A stretch of 64,000 bases of DNA from Conexibacter stalactiti (GCF_035967765.1 NZ_JAYWIT010000021.1); one strand, 5' to 3'; positions 15,630 through 24,188 are shown, counted from the stretch's first letter. Numbers and translations are program-made. The notes: generated from the letters alone by a model not told the origin.

Positions 15630-17012
15630 GTGAAGACCACGGACGCGTTGTCATCGCGGGACGGTTGGCGTCCCGCCCGCCTCCTCCCGACAGTGGGGAT
15701 CAGAGGCCAGGAGGAGCAGGAGCGCCGAGCGACCTCCGCCTTGCTCGCGGTCATGCGCGCGGTGCCAGAGTTCGGGCACGCGCTGCTGAAGGAGCTGGGC
15801 GCGCCGAAGTCGCTGATCCAGACGTTCGCCGAGGTGCGGTTCAGAACCGCCGACGGCAAGACGGTGATCCCGGACGGGGCGATCGTCTGCGAGCGTGGCA
15901 AGAGATCGTGGACCTGCCTGGTCGAGGTCAAGACCGGATCGGCGCAGCTGCGTGACGATCAGGTCTCCAGCTACCTCGACGTCGCGCGCGACAACGGCTT
16001 CGACGCGGTCCTCACGATCTCCAACCAGATCACGTCCAGCTCGGCGGAGTCGCCCGTGAGCGTCGACGGCCGCAAGCTGAAGAAGGTCGCCCTGTGGCAC
16101 TTCTCGTGGTGGCGCGTGATCACCGATGCGATCGTGCAGAGCCGCTATCGGGGTGTCTCTGACCCTGACCAGGCGTGGATCCTCGACGAGCTGATCGCTT
16201 ACCTCGATCACGAAGCTTCGGGTGCCGGCGGCTTCACCGACATGGGGGAGAACTGGGTGGCCGTCCGCAAGGCGGCGCACGACGGCACGTTGCGGCCGTC
16301 GCCCGAGGCGCGGGATGTCGCCGAGCGCTGGGAGCAGTTCACCAACTACCTCTGCCTCGGCCTCTCCCAGGATCTTGGAGAGAACGTGACCGTCCTTCGA
16401 CCGCGCAGACAGACGACGAGTATGCGCTTGGACGAGATCGTCCGCATGCTCACCGGAGAAGGGCGCCTTGAAGCGACGCTTCGGGTCCCCGGCGCGATCG
16501 GGGACATCGATCTGCGCGCCGATCTCCGAACCCGCCAGACGCTGACGCGCGTCAGCTTCGCCGCTCCCGGCGAGATGCGCGCGACGCCGCGCATCAACTG
16601 GCTGCTGCGGCAGCTGAAGGAGGCGCCGGGCGATCTGCGCGTCGACGTCGCGTACCCCAACGCGCGTCAGACGACGGCGGGACTCCTGTTGGTCGTCGCG
16701 GAGGAGCCGGAGCGGCTGCTCTACGAGCCGGACATCAGACGCGAGCCGCGTTCCTTCTCGCTCACCCTCCTGCGCAAGATGGGACAGAAGCGCGGGAAGG
16801 AAGAGGGCTCCTTCGTGCGCGAGACGCGCAACCAGATCGTCGACTTCTACGGCGATCTGGTGCAGAATCTCAAGCCGTGGCAGGCGAGAGCGCCGCGTCT
16901 GCGCGAGGTCGACTTGGACGAGCCTGCCGAGGTGGCTCAGCCGGACCCACCGGCATTCAGTCAGGATGAGACGCGTGATGCCGGCGATGCGCTGGAACCT
17001 GCTGTGAGCTGA
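15630..17012 (+). CDS. conserved actinobacterial protein with PD-(D/E)XK-like nuclease motifs
   Basis: 460 residues. Near the N-terminus GIRGQEEQERRATSALLAVM precedes a candidate nuclease core: TVIPDGAIVCERGKRSW (Asp near 82) and CLVEVKTGSAQLRDDQVSSYLDVAR (E-x-K near 100), the order of PD-(D/E)XK enzymes. Further conserved-looking blocks are DMGENWVAVR, RINWLLRQLKEAP and GSFVRETRNQIVDFYGDLVQNLKPW. I recall this family as widespread in actinobacteria without a tested function. The GTG start is preferred to an upstream TTG because of the TAGAGT hexamer. It is single and followed by ndh. Defence or DNA repair roles are possible but not shown by the context. Confidence 0.75.
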   Translation: MKTTDALSSRDGWRPARLLPTVGIRGQEEQERRATSALLAVMRAVPEFGHALLKELGAPKSLIQTFAEVRFRTADGKTVIPDGAIVCERGKRSWTCLVEVKTGSAQLRDDQVSSYLDVARDNGFDAVLTISNQITSSSAESPVSVDGRKLKKVALWHFSWWRVITDAIVQSRYRGVSDPDQAWILDELIAYLDHEASGAGGFTDMGENWVAVRKAAHDGTLRPSPEARDVAERWEQFTNYLCLGLSQDLGENVTVLRPRRQTTSMRLDEIVRMLTGEGRLEATLRVPGAIGDIDLRADLRTRQTLTRVSFAAPGEMRATPRINWLLRQLKEAPGDLRVDVAYPNARQTTAGLLLVVAEEPERLLYEPDIRREPRSFSLTLLRKMGQKRGKEEGSFVRETRNQIVDFYGDLVQNLKPWQARAPRLREVDLDEPAEVAQPDPPAFSQDETRDAGDALEPAVS

Positions 17013-17049
17013 GGCGTACCGCGCCCACATCTGTGCGAGGGATCTCACA

Positions 17050-17061
17050 TAAGGCACCTTA
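17050..17061. promoter_or_regulatory. 12-bp palindrome upstream of ndh
   Basis: TAAGG-CA-CCTTA is a perfect dyad, 61 bases before the ndh ATG. Together with the larger dyad at 17075 it may form the ndh control region. Confidence 0.45.
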
Positions 17062-17074
17062 ATCTCCTGCGAAA

Positions 17075-17100
17075 TTGAGGTCGAACCTGTTCGATCTCAA
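17075..17100. promoter_or_regulatory. 26-bp near-perfect operator dyad upstream of ndh
   Basis: Arms of 12 bp (left TTGAGGTCGAAC, right GTTCGATCTCAA) with one mismatch flank a 2-base centre, ending 21 bases before the ndh ATG. The inner TCGAAC..GTTCGA half-sites resemble actinobacterial LexA boxes, but those have four central bases, not two. Confidence 0.65.
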
Positions 17101-17121
17101 CCCGTCGCTGAGGAGACGCAC

Positions 17122-18480
17122 ATGGGTGACAAGGCCCTCAACCCATCCCGCCGCCACCGCGTCGTCATCGTCGGCGGCGGCTTCGGCGGCGTGCGCGCCG
17201 CGAAGGCGCTGAAGCGCCTGCCGGTCGACGTCACGCTGATCGACCGCAACAACCACCACCTCTTCCAGCCGCTGCTCTACCAGGTCGCGACCGGCGTCCT
17301 GTCGCCGGGTCAGATCGCGCCGGCGCTGCGGACGCTCTTCCGCGGCCAGGACAACGTCCGCGTGCTGATGGGTGAAGTGGAGCGCTTCGACCTCGAGCGA
17401 AGAGTCGTGCACGCCGTCGCGCAGCACGAGATGGAGATCGAGTACGACACGCTGATCGTCGCCGCCGGCGCCACGCACTCGTACTTCGGCAACGACGACT
17501 GGGCGCCCGACGCGCCCGGGATGAAGACGCTCGACGACGCCAACCGCGTCCGCAGCCGCATCCTCTGGGCCTTCGAGCTGGCCGAGCAGGCGCAGACGCA
17601 GGAGGAGCGCGACGCGCTGCTGACCTTCGTCGTCGTCGGCGCCGGCCCGACCGGCGTCGAGCTGGCCGGCCAGATCGCGATCCTCGCGCGCCGTGTGCTC
17701 AAGAAGGAGCACCGCGCGATCGACACGCGCGCCGCCAGAGTCGTCCTGCTCGACGCCGCGCCGAGCGTCCTGCCGCCGTTCCCCGAGAAGCTGCGCGACC
17801 ACGCCGAGCACGACCTGCGCAAGCTCGGCGTCGACGTCGAGCTGGGCGCGATGGCCGTCGACATCGACGAGGACGGGATCGACGTGCGCCCGACCGAGGG
17901 CGGCGAGACGCGCCGGATCCCCGCGCGCACCGTCCTGTGGGCCGCCGGCGTGCAGGCCTCGCCGCTGGCGACGATGCTGGCCGAGGAGTCGGGCACGACG
18001 ACCGACCGCGCCGGTCGCCTGCTGGTCCGTCACGACCTGACGCTGCCGGTCCACCCCGAGGTCTTCGCGATCGGCGACATGGTCTCGCGCCCCGGCGTCC
18101 CCGGCGTCGCGCAGGCCGCGATCCAGGAGGGCAAGTACGTCGCGAAGGTGATCTCGGCGCGCATCAACCAGTACCCGGAGCCGCCGACGTTCGCCTACAA
18201 GGACAAGGGCACGATGGCGACGATCGGGCGCACGCGCGCGGTCGCGAAGGTCAGAGGCGTCAAGCTGACCGGCCAGCTCGCGTACTACATCTGGGCCTTC
18301 GTCCACGTCGCGTACCTGGTCGGCTGGGGCAACCGCTTCGAGGCCGTCGCGCGCTGGATGTGGACGATCGTCGCCCGCAACCGCCGCGAGCGGCTGATCA
18401 GCCCGACCTCGCTGTTGACCGAGCAGCAGGTGGCGGAGGAGATCGAAGCCTCTCGCGAACGCTCGCGGGTCACCGTCTGA
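17122..18480 (+). CDS. ndh: type II NADH dehydrogenase (NDH-2)
   Basis: 452 residues. The N-terminal FAD dinucleotide-binding motif is VVIVGGGFGGVRAAKALK, then NNHHLFQPLLYQVATG, the family hallmark. A second Rossmann motif for NADH is VVVGAGPTGVELAGQIA (near 170). The AAGVQASPL region and FAIGDMVS follow, then a C-terminal amphipathic region (YYIWAFVHVAYLVGWGNRFEA) that anchors the enzyme to the membrane. It passes electrons from NADH to quinone without proton pumping. A GAGGAG Shine-Dalgarno sequence sits 8 bases upstream and a 26-bp dyad just beyond it, so regulated expression is likely. The end overlaps the convergent LysR gene by 11 bases. Confidence 0.95.
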   Translation: MGDKALNPSRRHRVVIVGGGFGGVRAAKALKRLPVDVTLIDRNNHHLFQPLLYQVATGVLSPGQIAPALRTLFRGQDNVRVLMGEVERFDLERRVVHAVAQHEMEIEYDTLIVAAGATHSYFGNDDWAPDAPGMKTLDDANRVRSRILWAFELAEQAQTQEERDALLTFVVVGAGPTGVELAGQIAILARRVLKKEHRAIDTRAARVVLLDAAPSVLPPFPEKLRDHAEHDLRKLGVDVELGAMAVDIDEDGIDVRPTEGGETRRIPARTVLWAAGVQASPLATMLAEESGTTTDRAGRLLVRHDLTLPVHPEVFAIGDMVSRPGVPGVAQAAIQEGKYVAKVISARINQYPEPPTFAYKDKGTMATIGRTRAVAKVRGVKLTGQLAYYIWAFVHVAYLVGWGNRFEAVARWMWTIVARNRRERLISPTSLLTEQQVAEEIEASRERSRVTV

Positions 18481-19360
18481 CGGACGCGAGCGCGATCTCG
18501 GCGAGCGCCTCCGCCGCCGGCGACCGCGGACCGTCGTCGGGGAGTGCCAGCGAGGTCGTGAACTGCGGTGCGCCGCGGGCGATCGGGACGAACGCGACCC
18601 CCGGCGCGCGGCGCGCCAGCGACGGCGGCAGCAGCGCGACCGCCAGCGCGTGGCGCGTGAAGTCGATGATGCTCTCCGAGTCGTTCAGCTCGTAGACGAT
18701 CCGCCGCTCGACGCCGGCAGCGGCGGCCGCGCGATCGGCCGCCATCCGCGTGCCCCAGCCGGGCAGCAGGTCGACGAACGGCTCATCGGCGAGCTGCGCC
18801 CACGTGACGCGCGCACACCCGGCGAACGGATGGTCCGACGCACAGGCGAGCTGCATCTCCTCGCTGTCGAGCTGGTGCAGCACGACGCCCGCGGGCGGGC
18901 GGCCGGTGAAGGCGGCGAAGGCCAGCTCCAGCCGGCCCTCGGCGACCATCCGCACGCTGTCGGCGGAGGCGCCGGTGTGGCGGACGCGCACCTCGACGGC
19001 GGGGTGGTCGCGGCGGAACCGCGCGACGATCGCCGCGACGCTGACCGCGCGCATCGCCTGCGCCTGCATCGTGCCGACCTCGACGCGCCCGCGCAGGCCG
19101 CCGCGGACCTGCTCGACGGCTTGTCGCCCGCCGTCGAGCGCGGCCAGCGCGCGGCGCGCCTCCGGCAGCAGCGCGCGGCCGGCGTCGGTCAGGTCGACGC
19201 GCTGCGTCGTGCGCGTGAAGACCGCGATCCCCAGCTCCTGCTCCAGCCCGCGCACCGAGGCCGAGACGGCGCTCTGAACCACCTGCAGCTCCGCGGCCGC
19301 GCGCGTGAAGCTGCGCTGGTCGGCGACGGCGACGAACGCACGCAGGTGGCGCAGCTCCAT
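18470..19360 (-). CDS. LysR-family transcriptional regulator
   Basis: 296 residues. The N-terminal winged HTH is typical: MELRHLRAFVAVADQRSFTRAAAELQVVQSAVSASVRGLEQELGIAVFTRTTQRVDLTDAG. The effector domain of periplasmic-binding type follows from about residue 90. The ATG at 19360 is preferred to one at 19411 because TACAGT lies 6 bases upstream and the residues match the family start. It is divergent from the MFS gene at 19485, and the 124-bp gap holds a 13-bp inverted repeat, so the MFS pump is the likely target. Confidence 0.93.
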   Translation of the reverse strand: MELRHLRAFVAVADQRSFTRAAAELQVVQSAVSASVRGLEQELGIAVFTRTTQRVDLTDAGRALLPEARRALAALDGGRQAVEQVRGGLRGRVEVGTMQAQAMRAVSVAAIVARFRRDHPAVEVRVRHTGASADSVRMVAEGRLELAFAAFTGRPPAGVVLHQLDSEEMQLACASDHPFAGCARVTWAQLADEPFVDLLPGWGTRMAADRAAAAAGVERRIVYELNDSESIIDFTRHALAVALLPPSLARRAPGVAFVPIARGAPQFTTSLALPDDGPRSPAAEALAEIALASVRR

Positions 19361-19366
19361 CGCCCC

Positions 19367-19372
19367 ACTGTA
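19367..19372 (-). promoter_or_regulatory. -10 element TACAGT for the LysR gene
   Basis: TACAGT on the minus strand, 6 bases before the ATG at 19360. Its upstream edge touches the inverted repeat arm at 19372. Confidence 0.5.
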
Positions 19373-19437
19373 CCGCGCTTGATCGATTGAGGTGATGAAT
19401 CCAGCTCGCATCTGCGTTGTGAGCGATCAAGCGCGGT
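19372..19437. promoter_or_regulatory. 13-bp inverted repeat in the LysR/MFS intergenic region
   Basis: GATCAAGCGCGGT occurs at 19425-19437 and as its exact complement at 19372-19384, separated by 40 bases. Each copy faces one of the two divergent genes; the left copy abuts the LysR -10. This suits two regulator sites in mirror orientation. Confidence 0.7.
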
Positions 19438-19484
19438 GGAACCCTGAACACACCTCTTCCTGCACCACCGAGAGATCGACTCCC

Positions 19485-20753
19485 ATGACACCGACCCTCC
19501 TCGCACCCGCTCCCGCCCGCGCCGCCCGGCCGGCTGCCCCGGCCGCACCCGCACCCGACAGCGCGCGCGCCCGCCGCCACGGCTTCGGCTTCTGGGCGGT
19601 CGCCTACGCCTTCCTCGTCGTGATGGCCTTCTGCGCCGTGCCGACGCCGCTGTATGCGATCTACCAGGCGCGCGACGGCTTCTCCTCGTTCGTCGTCACG
19701 ATCGTCTTCGCCGCCTACGCCGCCGGCGTCGTCGTCAGCCTCTTCACCGTCGGTCATCTGTCCGACTGGCACGGCCGTCGCCGCGTGCTGATCCCCGCGC
19801 TGCTGCTGAGCATCGTCAGCGCCGTCGTCTTCCTGCTGTGGCACGGCCTCGCCGCGCTGCTCGTCGCGCGCGTGCTGAGCGGCCTCGCCGTCGGCGCCGT
19901 GACGGCGACCGCGACCGCCTGGATCGCGGAGCTGCACAGCGCGCGCCGGCCGGGCGCCTCGCCGAAGCGGGCGCAGCTGGTCGGCACCGCGGCCAACCTC
20001 GGCGGGATCGGCCTCGGCCCGCTCGTCGCGGGGATGCTGGCGCAGTGGGTCGGCGATCCGCTCGTCATCCCGTACGCGGTCTCTATCGCGGCGCTGCTGA
20101 TCGCGCTCGTCGTCGTCGCGCTGAGTCCGGACGAGCGCGCGCTGCCGTCGCCGCGGCCGCGCTACCGGCCGCAGCGGGTCTCGGTTCCGGCCGCCGCGCG
20201 CGGACGCTACTTCGCCGCCGGCGCGGCCGCCGCGATCGCGTTCGCGACCTTCGGCCTCTTCACTTCGCTGGCGCCGAGCTTCATCGCCGGCACGCTCGGC
20301 CACACCTCGCACGCGCTGGCCGGCGCGGCCGCCTTCGTCGTCTTCGCCGGCGGCGTCGTCGCGCAGGCAGCGATCGCGGCGCGCAGCGCCCGTCAGGCGG
20401 TCGCGGCCGGGATCGCGACGCTGCTGGCCGGGCTCGTCGTGGTCGTCGCGGCCGTCTGGTTGCCGCAGCCGAGCCTCGCGCTGTTCCTCGGCGGCGGCGT
20501 CGTCGCGGGCGCGGGGGCGGGGATGCTGTTCAAGGGCGCGATCGCGACGGTCGCCGCGTTGGCCGCGCCCGAGCGCCGCGCGGAGGCGCTGGCGGGGATC
20601 TTCCTCGCCGGCTACATCGGCATCTCGCTGCCGGTGATCGGCCTCGGCGTGCTGCTGCAGGAGGTCGCCCCGCGGGTCGGCCTGCTGAGCTTCGCCGTGC
20701 TGCTGGCGCTCGTGATCGCGGCGGCCGCGCCGAAGCTGCTCGGGCGCAGTTGA
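19485..20753 (+). CDS. major facilitator superfamily transporter
   Basis: 422 residues with about 12 hydrophobic segments. After a 35-residue Ala/Pro-rich N-terminus comes TM1 (FWAVAYAFLVVMAFCAVPTPLY). The loop 2-3 signature is GHLSDWHGRRRVL, and motif RVLSGLAVGAVTATATAWIAEL follows in TM4. The central loop is basic (RPRYRPQRVS). It is most like drug/metabolite antiporters. The cargo is unknown. Control by the divergent LysR regulator is inferred from the shared operator-like repeat. Confidence 0.9.
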   Translation: MTPTLLAPAPARAARPAAPAAPAPDSARARRHGFGFWAVAYAFLVVMAFCAVPTPLYAIYQARDGFSSFVVTIVFAAYAAGVVVSLFTVGHLSDWHGRRRVLIPALLLSIVSAVVFLLWHGLAALLVARVLSGLAVGAVTATATAWIAELHSARRPGASPKRAQLVGTAANLGGIGLGPLVAGMLAQWVGDPLVIPYAVSIAALLIALVVVALSPDERALPSPRPRYRPQRVSVPAAARGRYFAAGAAAAIAFATFGLFTSLAPSFIAGTLGHTSHALAGAAAFVVFAGGVVAQAAIAARSARQAVAAGIATLLAGLVVVVAAVWLPQPSLALFLGGGVVAGAGAGMLFKGAIATVAALAAPERRAEALAGIFLAGYIGISLPVIGLGVLLQEVAPRVGLLSFAVLLALVIAAAAPKLLGRS

Positions 20754-20779
20754 TTGCGCACACAACTACCTGCTAGGCT
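20750..20779 (+). promoter_or_regulatory. promoter TTGATT-N18-TAGGCT
   Basis: The -35 TTGATT (20750-20755) overlaps the MFS stop; the -10 TAGGCT (20774-20779) ends 7 bases before the ATG at 20787. Confidence 0.6.
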
Positions 20780-20786
20780 GATCAGC

Positions 20787-21827
20787 ATGGAACTTGGACT
20801 CGCCACCTTCGCCGATCTGGGCGCCGGCATCAGCCCGCAGGAGCGCATGCGCGATCTGCTGGAGGAGGCGCGGCTGGCCGACCAGGCCGGTCTCGACCTC
20901 TTCGCGATCGGCGAGCACCACCGCCCCGACTACCTCGTCTCCTCGCCGTCGGTCGCGCTTGCCGCGGTCGCCGCGCAGACCGAGCGGATCCGCCTCTCCA
21001 GCGCCGTCACGGTGCTCAGCTCCGACGATCCCGTGCGCGTCTTCCAGCAGTTCGCCGAGGTCGACCTGATCTCCGGCGGCCGCGCCGAGATCATGGCCGG
21101 ACGCGGCTCCTTCATCGAGTCGTTCCCGCTCTTCGGCTACGACCTCGACGACTACGACGAGCTGTACGACGAGAAGCTGCGGCTGCTGCTCGCGCTCACG
21201 CGCGACCCGTCGAACGTGACCTGGTCGGGCCGCCACCGCGCGCCGCTGAACGGCGTCGCGGTCTGGCCGCGCCCCGTGCAGGACCCGCTGCCGGTGTGGG
21301 TCGCCGTCGGCGGCTCGCCGGAGTCGGTCGTGCGCGCCGGCACGCTCGGGCTGCCGCTGACGATCGCGATCATCGGCGGCATGCCGGCCCGCTTCAGACC
21401 GCTCGTCGACCTCTACCGCGAGGCGTGGGCGGCCGCCGGCCACGCGCCGGGCGAGGAGCGGCTGGCGATCAACACGCACGCCTTCGTCGGCGAGACGCTG
21501 GCGCAGGCCGACTCCGCCTTCGCCCACTCCTACCTCGAGGTGATGAACCGCGTCGGGCGCGAGCGCGGCTGGCCGCCCTCCGGCCGGCGCGAGTACGAGG
21601 CGCTGCGCGGGTCGCAGGCGGCGCTCGCCGTCGGCACGCCGGAGCAGGTCGCGGAGAAGATCCTCTACGAGCACGAGCTGTTCGGGATGGATCGCTACGT
21701 CGGCCAGATGAGCCTCGGCGCCGTCGACCACAGGGACGTGCTGCGCTCGATCGAGCTGTTCGCGACCGAGGTCGCGCCGCTGGTGCGCGAGGAGCTGGCG
21801 CGCCGCGAGACGCCGGCCGCCGCCTGA
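20787..21827 (+). CDS. LLM-class flavin-dependent oxidoreductase
   Basis: 346 residues with the bacterial luciferase-like TIM barrel. MELGLATFADL starts strand 1, IGEHHRPDY ends strand 2, then LSSAVTVLSSDDPVRVFQQFAEVDLISGGRAEIMAGRG, DLLYDEKL-type helix and PVWVAVGGSPESVVRAG. These are standard for FMN-dependent members of the family. The substrate is not predictable. The ATG is set by the TAGGCT hexamer. It lies 33 bp after the MFS stop but with its own promoter. Confidence 0.92.
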   Translation: MELGLATFADLGAGISPQERMRDLLEEARLADQAGLDLFAIGEHHRPDYLVSSPSVALAAVAAQTERIRLSSAVTVLSSDDPVRVFQQFAEVDLISGGRAEIMAGRGSFIESFPLFGYDLDDYDELYDEKLRLLLALTRDPSNVTWSGRHRAPLNGVAVWPRPVQDPLPVWVAVGGSPESVVRAGTLGLPLTIAIIGGMPARFRPLVDLYREAWAAAGHAPGEERLAINTHAFVGETLAQADSAFAHSYLEVMNRVGRERGWPPSGRREYEALRGSQAALAVGTPEQVAEKILYEHELFGMDRYVGQMSLGAVDHRDVLRSIELFATEVAPLVREELARRETPAAA

Positions 21828-21907
21828 GTCGCGCGGCACCCGCCACACCCACCGCGACGCCGCGCCCGACCGGCGCGGCGCGCGGTGGGCGGCGTCATGA
21901 TCGCGCG

Positions 21908-22228
21908 ATGTCCTCGGATCTGGAGCATCTGACGCTGGAGCGCTGCCTCCCGCACGTCGGCGAGCCGTTCGTCGTCCCGGCGACGACGCCCGCCGGCGAG
22001 ACGGTCGCGCTCTCCTTCCGCCTCGACGCCGCGACGGCGCTCGGTGACGGCGCCCCTGCCGCCGACGGGCGCGCGCCGTTCGCGCTCCACTTCGTCGGTC
22101 CGGCCGACGCGCCGCTGGCGCAGGGGATCGTCCCGCTCGAGCACGACGCGCTCGGGCGGCTGGAGATCTTCCTCGTCCCGGTCGCGCGCGAGGGCGACAC
22201 GCTGCGCTACGAGGCGGTCTTCACGTAG
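21908..22228 (+). CDS. DUF6916-like small protein, 106 aa
   Basis: LTLERCLPHVGEPFVV at the start and PFALHFVGPADAPLAQGIVPLEHDALGRLEIFLVPV near the end form a small beta-rich domain. The same blocks recur in the Tat-exported protein at 60551-61018 (FALTLRGRPGLAQGVHALSHQSLGAVELFLAPV), so the two are paralogues. No signal peptide is present here. CATGAT lies 6 bases before the ATG. The 3' end overlaps the convergent GNAT gene by 22 bases. Confidence 0.75.
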   Translation: MSSDLEHLTLERCLPHVGEPFVVPATTPAGETVALSFRLDAATALGDGAPAADGRAPFALHFVGPADAPLAQGIVPLEHDALGRLEIFLVPVAREGDTLRYEAVFT

Positions 22229-22743
22229 CGCCGGGCGGGCCGCCCGCTCGGCGCCCGCTCCCACAGCTGTCGGATCCCCTGCTCCTCGGCGGCGACGGGC
22301 GCGAAGCCGAGCCGCTGGTAGAGCCGCTGCGCGGGGTTGAAGCGCTCGACGTGGAGCGAGACCTTCGCGCCGCGCCCGTCGGCCTCCGCCAGCACGGGCG
22401 CGAGCAGGCGGGTGCCGATCCCCGCGCCGCGGAAGCGCGGCAGCAACGCGACGTCGACGATCCGCAGCTCCTGTGGCCAGCGGGCGACGATCAGCCGCCC
22501 GGCCGGCGCGCCGCCGACCTCGACGACGTCATACGAGGTGTCGCTGTAGTGGCGCTCGTAGTGAGCGCTCTGCGCCGTGAACTGCTGCTCGAGGAACGCG
22601 GCCTTCTGCTCCGGCGTGAAGGGCGTCCGCGCCAGCTCTTGCTCGCGCGTGCTGGCGTAGATGCGCAGCAGCAGCGGTCGGTCGGCCGGCGTCGCGGGCC
22701 GCAATGCGATCGCGGAGGTTCCGGAAAGCGGCGCATCGGTCAC
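22207..22743 (-). CDS. GNAT-family N-acetyltransferase
   Basis: 178 residues. IALRPATPADRPLLLRIYAST opens the fold. LRIVDVALLPRFRGAGIGTRLLAPVLAEA contains the acetyl-CoA pyrophosphate-binding R-x-x-G-x-G/A loop (FRGAGIG), and VERFNPAQRLYQRLGFAPV completes motif B. The GTG start overlaps the MFS stop (22740-22743), so it is the third gene of the marR-MFS-GNAT operon. A TACGCT hexamer 8 bases upstream lies in MFS coding sequence and could give an internal start. An acyl-modifying role linked to the exported compound is possible. Confidence 0.9.
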   Translation of the reverse strand: MTDAPLSGTSAIALRPATPADRPLLLRIYASTREQELARTPFTPEQKAAFLEQQFTAQSAHYERHYSDTSYDVVEVGGAPAGRLIVARWPQELRIVDVALLPRFRGAGIGTRLLAPVLAEADGRGAKVSLHVERFNPAQRLYQRLGFAPVAAEEQGIRQLWERAPSGRPARRYVKTAS

Positions 22744-24188
22744 GGTCCGGCAGCGTACAGATCGTGCTCGGCGGCGGGCGCAGGCGCGCCCGGCGCCACC
22801 GCCCGCTCGCCGCGCAGCAGCGCCACCGCCAGCGCCGCGGCCGCCAGCGCCAGCCCGGCGGCGACCGCGAAGGCGAGCCGGTAACCGCCGGCGAGCGCCA
22901 CGACCGCACCCTCGCCGCCGGCCCGCAGCGTCTCGCTGCGCGACGCCGCCAGCGTCGCCAGCAGCGACAGCCCGATCGCCGCGCCGATCTGCTGCGTCGT
23001 GTTCAGCAGCCCGGAGGCGAGGCCGGCGTCGGCGGGCGTCGAGCGTGCCATCGCGAGCGTCGGCAGCGCCGGCATCGCGAGGCCGGCGCCGGCGCCCATC
23101 ACCAGCAGCGCCGGCAGCACGTCGCGCCAGTAGAGGCCGTCGACCGGCGCCCGCTGGATCGCCATCAACCCAGCGGCGATCAGCAGCAGGCCGCCGACGA
23201 GCACCCCCTTCGCGCCGGCGCGCGCGATCGCGCGGGTGGAGAGGCCGAGCGAGAAGAGCCCGATCGCGAGCGCGATCGGCAGCATCCCGAGGCCGACCTC
23301 GGTCGCGTCGAAGCCGAGCACGAGCTGGAGGTAGAGCGCGACGAAGAACTGCTGGCCGAACATGCCGGCGATCATCACCGTCTGCACGAGGTTGGCGGCG
23401 GCGACGTTGGGGACGGTGAAGAGGCGCAGCGGCGTCAGCGGCTGCGCGGCGCTGCGCTCGCGCGCGGCGAAGGCGGCCAGCAGCGCCAGTGCGACGGCGC
23501 CGAGGCCGAGCGTCTGCGCCGAGCCCCAGCCGGCGCCGCCGGCCTCGACGAGCGTGTAGACCCCGAGCATCAGCGCCGCGACGATCAGCAGCGCGCCGGG
23601 CACGTCGGCGCCGCCGCGCAGCCCGAGGCCGGGCTCGTCGGCGAGCACGCGGCGGGCGGCGAGCAGCGTCGCGAGGCCGATCGGGACGTTGACGAAGAAG
23701 ATCCAGTGCCAGCTGAGCGCGTCGGTCAGGAGGCCGCCGAGCACCAGGCCGAGCGAGGCGCCGGCCGAGCCGACGAAGGCGTAGACGGCGATCGCGCGGG
23801 TCCGCTCGCCGGGCTCGTCGTACATCGCGACGATCATCCCGAGCACGACCGCGGAGGTCAGCGCGCCGCCTGCGCCCTGCAGGAACCGCGCGGCGATCAG
23901 CAGCTCCTGGCTGGTCGCCAGGCCGCACAGCAGCGACGCGAGCGTGAAGAGCGCGAGGCCGGCTTGAAAGACGCGCGCGCGGCCGAGCAGGTCGCCGAGC
24001 CGGCCAGCCAGCAGCAGCAGGCCGCCGAACGCGATCAGGTAGGCGTTCACGACCCACGCGAGGCCGGCGGCGGAGAAGCCGAGATCGGCCTGGATCGACG
24101 GCTGCGCGACGGAGACGATCGTCGTGTCGAGGATGATCATCAGCATCCCGGCGCAGAGGGTGAGGAGCGCGAGCTGGCGGTTGAGCAT
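22740..24188 (-). CDS. EmrB/QacA-type (DHA2) MFS efflux transporter
   Basis: 482 residues with about 14 membrane segments. The DHA2 markers are present: LDTTIVSVAQPSIQADLGF at TM1, GRLGDLLGRARVF in loop 2-3, and the antiporter motif C region VGSAGASLGLVLGGLLTDALSWHWIFFVNVPIG. It is a probable drug-proton antiporter. It follows the marR gene on the same strand (72 bp apart) and overlaps the GNAT gene. TACGGT lies 6 bases before the ATG, so it may also be transcribed separately. Confidence 0.94.
   Translation of the reverse strand: MLNRQLALLTLCAGMLMIILDTTIVSVAQPSIQADLGFSAAGLAWVVNAYLIAFGGLLLLAGRLGDLLGRARVFQAGLALFTLASLLCGLATSQELLIAARFLQGAGGALTSAVVLGMIVAMYDEPGERTRAIAVYAFVGSAGASLGLVLGGLLTDALSWHWIFFVNVPIGLATLLAARRVLADEPGLGLRGGADVPGALLIVAALMLGVYTLVEAGGAGWGSAQTLGLGAVALALLAAFAARERSAAQPLTPLRLFTVPNVAAANLVQTVMIAGMFGQQFFVALYLQLVLGFDATEVGLGMLPIALAIGLFSLGLSTRAIARAGAKGVLVGGLLLIAAGLMAIQRAPVDGLYWRDVLPALLVMGAGAGLAMPALPTLAMARSTPADAGLASGLLNTTQQIGAAIGLSLLATLAASRSETLRAGGEGAVVALAGGYRLAFAVAAGLALAAAALAVALLRGERAVAPGAPAPAAEHDLYAAGP

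Noticed and set aside
17081..17094. LexA (SOS) box upstream of ndh
   Set aside because: Half-sites TCGAAC and GTTCGA are present but separated by two bases, where the actinobacterial SOS box has four, and ndh is not a repair gene.
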